Shown: positions 60,179-64,000 of the stretch, piece by piece
Numbering within the stretch: position 1 is the stretch's first letter
Layout of the letters: the number at the start of each line of letters is the position of its first letter
Assembly: GCA_030694465.1 (NCBI GenBank)
Contig: JAUXYJ010000058.1
Span: 62,001-126,000 of the forward strand
Direction of reading: 5' to 3'
Length of the DNA stretch: 64,000 bases
From: Deltaproteobacteria bacterium
GTDB lineage: Bacteria > Myxococcota_A > Polyangia > Polyangiales > Ga0077539
Made by a program: the position numbers and the translations under genes
Notes under the pieces: generated by a model
The model's database searches: none
What the model was told of the DNA's origin: nothing
The model's input: only the letters and a program-made list of their open reading frames with translations

Positions 60179-61312
60179 ATGCGTATGACACCCCTTCGCG
60201 CGCTGTGGATTAGCTGGTTGTTTGCAGCGGGTCTGTGCTCTGGTGGTTGCGCACACGATCGTCAAGCGTCCCCTGTCAAACGCGCCAACGTTGTGTCGCC
60301 AGCCATGCGTGGGTTGGATGGTTTGGCATCGAACTATCGCATTGCGGACCCTCGCGTGGGCGCAGAGATCTCGACACAGCTCGCGAGACCCATGAATGTT
60401 TACTGGCGGACTCCTCAGGGATGCATGCATCTTGAGACCAGCTTGTCAGAAACGGGAGGACCAAGAATTGATCAGCGAGATCAGCTAACGCCCCGGGTGG
60501 GCTCAGCGATGTTCTACAATCCGATGTTCGAGCCAACTGATTCAGAAGAGATGTCATTTGACTTGATGATTGGGCTGAATGGCAGGGCTTCGGCAGCTAG
60601 TGACGAGTCGAATTCGTGTGAGTTTCTACTGTTTCCCCTACGAATTAGCGACGACTTGATAGAGTTTCAGACCGTCGTGAAGTCCGGCTCCGGCTGCGAG
60701 CCATATCAACCGATTGTCAATCGTTGGTACCGAAATGCCGCATCATGTCGTGGCGAAACCCCTAGTCTGTCAGATGTCGTATACTCTCCATGGTATCGTC
60801 ATTTGGACCCTCAAATTGCAGAAGAAAACATCTTTGTGACTAGCGAAGTGTTGAAGATACTTCGCAGGCCGGCACATTTTTATTGGCAGACCCGTGAGGG
60901 ATGCATGGATTTGATGAGTTTCCGATTTGTTGCAGGAAATCACACGCTGGATCAGAGAAACACGACGTCCGAGGATCACATGAGGCGATTGACTCCTTAC
61001 GTTGGATCTGCACGCTTTGATGAAGCATGGGTTGGTCCGCCCTCTCGACGAGGGCGAGTGTTGGACTTGGTCATCGGGCCTAGAAGAGAGGGCCACTTCG
61101 AATTTCCTGCGAATGAAGTGTGCGAGCACCTTCTCTTTCCCACACGAATCACCGAGGACGTGATCGAGTTCGATACGTTGCAGAGACCCGGGACCCAATG
61201 CGAGCCGTATCGATCCATGGTTCCGCGGTGGTATCGCAGCGCGGCCGCATGCCAGAGTGCCCGAGCGGCGGCGGTGGCGGCGGCGGTGGCGGCGGCGGCG
61301 GTGGCGCAGTGA
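60179..61312 (+). CDS. Internally duplicated lipoprotein, paralogue 2
   Basis: The protein has 377 residues from ATG 60179 with lipobox-like GLCSGGC. It shares the two-half structure of paralogue 1: half 1 holds VYWRTPQGCMHLE, CEFLLFPLRISDDLIEFQ and NRWYRNAASC; half 2 holds FYWQTREGCMDL, CEHLLFPTRITEDVIEFD and PRWYRSAAAC. Stretches of DNA are identical with paralogue 1 (60328-60382 equals 59088-59142), and 61139-61267 nearly so. The C-terminus ends in an Ala/Val run encoded by GCG and GTG triplet repeats. The function is unknown; a surface role is inferred. Confidence 0.75.
   Translation: MRMTPLRALWISWLFAAGLCSGGCAHDRQASPVKRANVVSPAMRGLDGLASNYRIADPRVGAEISTQLARPMNVYWRTPQGCMHLETSLSETGGPRIDQRDQLTPRVGSAMFYNPMFEPTDSEEMSFDLMIGLNGRASAASDESNSCEFLLFPLRISDDLIEFQTVVKSGSGCEPYQPIVNRWYRNAASCRGETPSLSDVVYSPWYRHLDPQIAEENIFVTSEVLKILRRPAHFYWQTREGCMDLMSFRFVAGNHTLDQRNTTSEDHMRRLTPYVGSARFDEAWVGPPSRRGRVLDLVIGPRREGHFEFPANEVCEHLLFPTRITEDVIEFDTLQRPGTQCEPYRSMVPRWYRSAAACQSARAAAVAAAVAAAAVAQ
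61265..61312 (+). repeat. GCG/GTG triplet run at the 3' end of paralogue 2
   Basis: About 14 triplets of GCG with interspersed GTG, encoding the Ala/Val tail just before CAG TGA. Paralogue 1 lacks the run: its corresponding end encodes only ATTAAH. Slippage during replication could change its length in frame. Confidence 0.6.
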
Positions 61313-61341
61313 GGGATCGGTCGCGCGCGCGATCGCTTGGC

Positions 61342-61824
61342 TTAGCTCGAGAGCGACCAAGCGGTGACGCGTACGAGCTGGCGCACCCCGGCGGTCACGC
61401 GAAACTCAAAGTGCGTTCCTGCGGGGCCCGCGACGACGCCGCGACAGAGCTCGCCTTCAGCGGTGCGTCGGCAGCTCAGCCGGCCCCAGAGGAGCAGGGT
61501 GTCGGACTCGCGCCGTGAAAAGCGCCAACCTCGGCGCAGGCGCGTCAGCTCGGCATCGGTGAGCGCCGCGGGGGCGCGGAGCTGACAGCGGCGACGGCGA
61601 TTCACCAAGCGCTCATCGTCGAGCATTCTTGCTGTGCAGACGTTGAGGCCCTCGGGCGCGATGAGCGCTCGCAATTGCGCGAGGGGCATTGTTGCCAGAC
61701 TGCGGACCACGTCCGTGGTGCTCTGCGGAGGGCTCGCCTGCGCCCGCGCCGAGGCAGGGCTCAGCGTGGCGACGAGGCTGCTTGTGAGCATGACGAACCC
61801 CAGTGATTGGGCGGTGATCTTCAT
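61342..61824 (-). CDS. Exported hypothetical protein (160 aa)
   Basis: A signal peptide (LGFVMLTSSLVATLSPASARAQA) is followed by a basic, compact domain of about 130 residues with four cysteines (VCTAR, RCQLR, LSCRR, LCRG), which may form two disulphides. No family was recognised. It is convergent with paralogue 2 and lies 94 bases after the YegD-like gene start-to-stop direction on the same strand, so the two could be co-transcribed. Confidence 0.7.
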   Translation of the reverse strand: MKITAQSLGFVMLTSSLVATLSPASARAQASPPQSTTDVVRSLATMPLAQLRALIAPEGLNVCTARMLDDERLVNRRRRCQLRAPAALTDAELTRLRRGWRFSRRESDTLLLWGRLSCRRTAEGELCRGVVAGPAGTHFEFRVTAGVRQLVRVTAWSLSS

Positions 61825-61918
61825 GAGTAAGACCTATGCGGGTGACATCATTCACGGGGTTTTGCAACTGCTCTTGGCGGTGAGCGATTGGGCGAAGTCA
61901 GCGCACTTCGCTCTACTG

Positions 61919-63214
61919 TTACAGCCCGAGGCTCTGCGCGCGGAGGCTCAGCCCGGTGGCGACGCTGGTGAGCTCGTTGCCGCCGGTGATTTTGTCTTCG
62001 CCAAAGCGGGCAGCGAAGATCGCGCGGACCGCGGGGACGAGGGCGCTTCCGCCGGTGAGAAAGACCCGGTCGATTTGTGTAGGGTCGGTCTTGGTCTGAG
62101 CGAGCAGCCGGTCGATGCAGCCGGTGATCGCGCCAAGCTCTGCGTGGATCCATTGGTTAAAGTGCACGCGTTCGCACAGCTCGTTGAGCTCAACCGGTGG
62201 GTCGCTGAAGGTCAGGGCGGTCTGCGTTTGCTGCGAGAGCTCGAGCTTGCAGCGCTCGACCGAGCGAAAGAGCGCGGGGCCGAGGTCGTCTTCGACCAAG
62301 TGCACCAGGGCGGTGATCTTGTCGCGGGCTAGGGCTTGCGAGCGCATCTCTTTGAGCAAGCGCATGTTGTCCGGGGTCTTTAGGAACGACAGGTGGTGCC
62401 AGCGCCTGAGCTTCTCGAAGATCCACGGGGGGATCGGGATCTCGCGCTGCTCCATAAACGAGCGATACGAGGTGCCCTGGCCCAGCGCGGGCGCGACGCG
62501 GTGCTGCACGATTTGCCCGTCAAACGAGTCGCCTGCGAGCCCGACGCCCTCGGTGCCCAGGATATCTTCGCTGCGGTCGCGCTTGTCTTTGCGCGAGGGG
62601 CCGAGGCGCATGAGGCAGAAGTCACTGGTTCCGCCGCCAAAGTCGCCCACCAAGACGAGCTCTTCGCGGGTGAGCCCCTGCTCGTAGCTGTGCGCGGCGG
62701 CGACGGGCTCGTACTCGAAGTGCACTTCGGAGAACCCCGCGATCGCGGCGGCTTCGCGCAGCCGTTGCAAGGGCAGGGTGTCATCGACGGTGTCGGTGTC
62801 TCCGACGAACTTCACCGGGCGCCCAAACAGCGCGCGCGCTGGGAGTGCGCCGTGTGTGCGCTCGGCCTCAGTGCGTAACTGCCTGAGAATAATCGCGATG
62901 AGCTCAACGAGCGTGTAGTTCTTGTGGTGAATCTGCGTTCCCGAAAAGAGCGTGCTCGCGAGGTAGCTCTTGAGGGATTGCAGAAGGCGCCCGGTCCCGC
63001 CCGTGTCGAGGTAGCGCTCGAGGGCCTTGGGGCCGGCGATCGCTGCGGGGGCGGGCCCACGGTCGGGGGTCTCGAAGAAGAGCACCGAGCGAAACGTGGG
63101 CGTGAGTGAGCCATCGGTGCGCTGAAAGTTCACGAGCGAGGTCGTGTGGTGGGCGCAGAGGGCGAGAGAAGAGTTGCTGGTTCCGAAATCGACGCCAAGC
63201 GAGGAAGTGGTCAC
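61919..63214 (-). CDS. Hsp70-family protein of the YegD type
   Basis: A 431-residue ATPase-domain protein. SLGVDFGTSNSSLAL is the phosphate-1 loop, VLVGDFGGGTSDF phosphate 2, and RVFLTGGSALVPAVRAIF the adenosine motif. GRPVKFVG and FEYEPVAAA are typical of YegD-like members, which lack the substrate-binding domain of DnaK. The length agrees with that. Its cellular partner is unknown. It is divergent from rsmG across 116 bases. Confidence 0.92.
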   Translation of the reverse strand: MTTSSLGVDFGTSNSSLALCAHHTTSLVNFQRTDGSLTPTFRSVLFFETPDRGPAPAAIAGPKALERYLDTGGTGRLLQSLKSYLASTLFSGTQIHHKNYTLVELIAIILRQLRTEAERTHGALPARALFGRPVKFVGDTDTVDDTLPLQRLREAAAIAGFSEVHFEYEPVAAAHSYEQGLTREELVLVGDFGGGTSDFCLMRLGPSRKDKRDRSEDILGTEGVGLAGDSFDGQIVQHRVAPALGQGTSYRSFMEQREIPIPPWIFEKLRRWHHLSFLKTPDNMRLLKEMRSQALARDKITALVHLVEDDLGPALFRSVERCKLELSQQTQTALTFSDPPVELNELCERVHFNQWIHAELGAITGCIDRLLAQTKTDPTQIDRVFLTGGSALVPAVRAIFAARFGEDKITGGNELTSVATGLSLRAQSLGL

Positions 63215-63330
63215 TGGAGAGTCCTTCTTGGGAGCGGGCGTTGCAAAGGGCCGACGGCTCTACGTCGTGGGGCTAGGGACTGACAAGCGCTATCCACGCG
63301 GGGGCCAGCGCGTGGTAAGGGCTCTGCCTG

Positions 63331-64000
63331 ATGATCGCCGAGCCCAAACGCCCACCGCTTGCGTTGCCCGAAGTCACCGCGCTTGCGCCCCCTGACACGT
63401 TTGCGCCCGCGCTCGCCGCGCTGGGCGTGACCCTCACCGAGGCGCAGGTGACCCAGCTTGGGCGCTACCTCGCCTACCTCCTCGCGATGAACGAGCAGAT
63501 GAACCTCACGGCCATTGTGGACCCGGTCGAGGCCTGGTCTCGGCACGTGCTCGACGGGCTCTCGCTCGTGGTGCACCTGGCCTCGGTGCCTGAGCGCAGC
63601 CGCGTCGCGGACGTGGGCGCAGGCGGCGGAGTCCCTGGGATTGTCCTCGCGATCGCGCGCCCGGATCTTCGCTTTGTGCTCATTGAGGCGACGCTCAAGA
63701 AGGCAGCGTTCTTAGAGGCTCTGGCCAAGGCGCTGTCCTTGGGCAACGTGCGGGTGCGCCCCGAGCGCGCCGAGGTGCTGGGCGTGGGCGACATGGCCGA
63801 GTCGTTTGACGTGGTGTGTGCGCGGGCGGTGGGCAAGCTTGAGGTGCTGTTGGTATGGACCGTTCCGCTGGCGAAACCGGGAGCGAAGTTGTTGTTTATC
63901 AAGGGCCAGCGCGCGGACGAAGAGCTGGCTGCGGCGCAGCGCGTGCTTGTGCGCTTGGGCTGCCGACACGAAGAGACCGTGCAGACCCCGACGGGGCGCG
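63331..64000 (+). CDS. rsmG: 16S rRNA (guanine527-N7)-methyltransferase, 3' end outside the window
   Basis: The first 223 codons are present. RsmG (GidB) methylates G527 of 16S rRNA using SAM. Matching blocks are LLAMNEQMNLTAIVDP, RHVLDGLSLV, RVADVGAGGGVPGIVLAIAR (SAM motif I), LIEATLKKAAFLE and DVVCARAVGKLEVLL. ATG 63331 begins a frame that is open to the edge. In many bacteria rsmG lies near mnmG and parAB at the replication origin; what follows here is not visible. Confidence 0.95.
   Translation, partial: MIAEPKRPPLALPEVTALAPPDTFAPALAALGVTLTEAQVTQLGRYLAYLLAMNEQMNLTAIVDPVEAWSRHVLDGLSLVVHLASVPERSRVADVGAGGGVPGIVLAIARPDLRFVLIEATLKKAAFLEALAKALSLGNVRVRPERAEVLGVGDMAESFDVVCARAVGKLEVLLVWTVPLAKPGAKLLFIKGQRADEELAAAQRVLVRLGCRHEETVQTPTGR

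Overview
The window is high-GC bacterial chromosome, almost fully coding, from what looks like a member of the Myxococcota (Polyangiales-type). This is an inference from three things: many lipoproteins and exported proteins with Asp/Ala-rich linkers after the signal peptide, a complete alternative complex III (ACIII) locus joined to a caa3-type oxidase locus, and paralogous families of the myxobacterial kind. No rRNA, tRNA, prophage, transposase or CRISPR array was seen.

Layout. 1-9.2 kb: the start of a flavoprotein, a small hypothetical gene, a Cys-rich lipoprotein, a KASIII-like enzyme with altered catalytic residues, a tandem pair of paralogous 190-residue proteins, a von Willebrand A lipoprotein and a divergent ArgJ. 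9.2-26 kb: a six-hairpin glycosidase lipoprotein, gcvH and gcvPA, an L,D-transpeptidase, a lipoprotein esterase, a DsbA-like lipoprotein, recA divergent from a GAF-GAF-GGDEF diguanylate cyclase, and a CFA-type methyltransferase. 26.2-40.6 kb: a long co-directional respiratory block, actA-actB-actC-actD-actE-actF, a proline-rich membrane protein, a Sco-type copper protein and coxB-coxA-coxC-coxD. It should carry electrons from quinol through ACIII to oxygen; several act genes overlap by 4 bases. 40.6-64 kb: accessory region with small repeats, a metallophosphatase, a frameshifted nuclease-like gene, a MacA-MacB-TolC-like export operon ending in a FecE-type ATPase, an esterase-like protein with permuted motif order, a 2OG-Fe(II) oxygenase, a tandem pair of internally duplicated lipoproteins, a YegD-type Hsp70 and the start of rsmG.

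The observations most worth a second look are: a 23-residue expansion inside the CuA ligand loop of CoxB, built partly from a 24-base tandem duplication; six copies of a GGCGACGTCGCC palindrome, five of them inside genes; an esterase-like protein in which the HGYG block lies after the GVSMGA nucleophile block, as in a circular permutation; a KASIII that keeps Cys but lacks the catalytic His and Asn; and His-rich tails or loops on many subunits of the ACIII-caa3 locus. Function calls rest on motif recognition by eye; no database search was run.
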